Program-made: the position numbers and the translations under genes
Assembly: GCA_031287815.1 (NCBI GenBank)
Contig: JAITSM010000153.1
Coordinates: forward strand, 1 to 7,184
From: Prevotellaceae bacterium
Lineage (GTDB): Bacteria; Bacteroidota; Bacteroidia; Bacteroidales; UBA932
Length of the DNA stretch: 7,184 nt
Direction of reading: 5' to 3'
In this document: positions 7,036 through 7,184 of the stretch, piece after piece
How positions within the stretch are numbered: position 1 is the first letter of the stretch
Layout of the letters: every line of letters starts with the position of its first letter
Notes under the pieces: generated by a model
What the model saw: the letters and a program-made list of their open reading frames with translations, nothing else
Databases searched by the model: none
What the model was told of the DNA's origin: nothing

Positions 7036-7184
7036 TTATGAATTATGAGTTATGATGTATGATGTATGATGTATGAGTTATGATGTATGATGTATGATGT
7101 ATGATGTATGATGTATGATGTATGATGTATGATGTATGATGTATGATGTATGATGTATGATGTATGATGTATGATGTATGATGT
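7036..7184. repeat. Tandem array of a 7-base unit (GTATGAT), at least 21 copies, running off the window
   Basis: It begins directly after the TAG stop of the esterase. In 7-base steps from 7036 the units are TTATGAA, TTATGAG, TTATGAT, GTATGAT, GTATGAT, GTATGAG, TTATGAT, then GTATGAT without change to the end (21 full units plus 2 bases). The variant units are all at the gene-proximal side, as expected if the homogeneous part expanded more recently. On the + strand every frame meets TGA once per 21 bases; on the - strand the pure unit has no stop in any frame (repeat I-I-H-H-T-S-Y). There are no spacers, so this is not a CRISPR. No terminator hairpin is seen between the gene and the array. Confidence 0.95.

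Noticed and set aside
7036..7184. CRISPR array
   Set aside because: The units are 7 bases and contiguous, with no spacers.
1..7184. tRNA, rRNA, riboswitch, transposase or phage genes
   Set aside because: None is visible on either strand; almost all the window is occupied by the enzyme and regulator genes.

Overview
The window looks like a piece of a hemicellulose (glucuronoxylan) utilisation locus from a Bacteroidota bacterium. Three things point there: a hybrid two-component regulator whose response-regulator half ends in an AraC-type DNA-binding domain, the enzyme families present (GH115, CE15 and a sialate-O-acetylesterase-like SGNH esterase), and the near absence of strong Shine-Dalgarno sites. 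Everything is on the + strand, and I see no RNA genes, CRISPR array or transposase. An anaerobic, gut-like or digester member of Bacteroidales is a guess from overall character, not something the sequence proves.

Layout. Positions 1-1101 hold the 3' end of the hybrid regulator: end of the kinase ATPase domain, receiver, then AraC helix-turn-helix. One base later (1103) begins a secreted family GH115 alpha-glucuronidase. After 212 codons it meets an in-frame TGA (1739-1741). The same frame then stays open from 1742 to 5035 and supplies the rest of GH115, directly fused to a CE15 glucuronoyl esterase domain. Without the TGA this would be one protein of about 1310 residues. After 26 bases comes a 657-residue exported SGNH esterase of the sialate O-acetylesterase / acetylxylan esterase type (5062-7035). 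From 7036 to the window edge there is only a tandem array of a 7-base unit.

How the genes fit together. The regulator would sense a xylan-derived oligosaccharide and switch on its locus. CE15 cleaves the ester between 4-O-methyl-glucuronic acid on xylan and lignin alcohols. GH115 removes the freed (methyl)glucuronic acid from the xylan backbone. The last esterase could remove acetyl groups from the same chains. The set is a coherent debranching kit for lignin-linked, acetylated glucuronoxylan (inference from families).

Unusual points. (1) The GH115-CE15 gene is cut by a single in-frame stop. (2) Base composition steps from about 40% G+C (1-1680, hand count) to about 54% (1681-2280) and about 60% in lines sampled further on, with the step inside GH115 close to the stop; recombination or an assembly chimera are both possible. 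(3) GH115 and CE15 are fused in one chain. (4) Several different 7-base tandem repeats occur. Two flank a perfect 12-base palindrome inside the coding region of the last esterase, adding residues in frame, and another fills the 3' end of the window. A second, C-rich repeat-like insert lies in the same gene.
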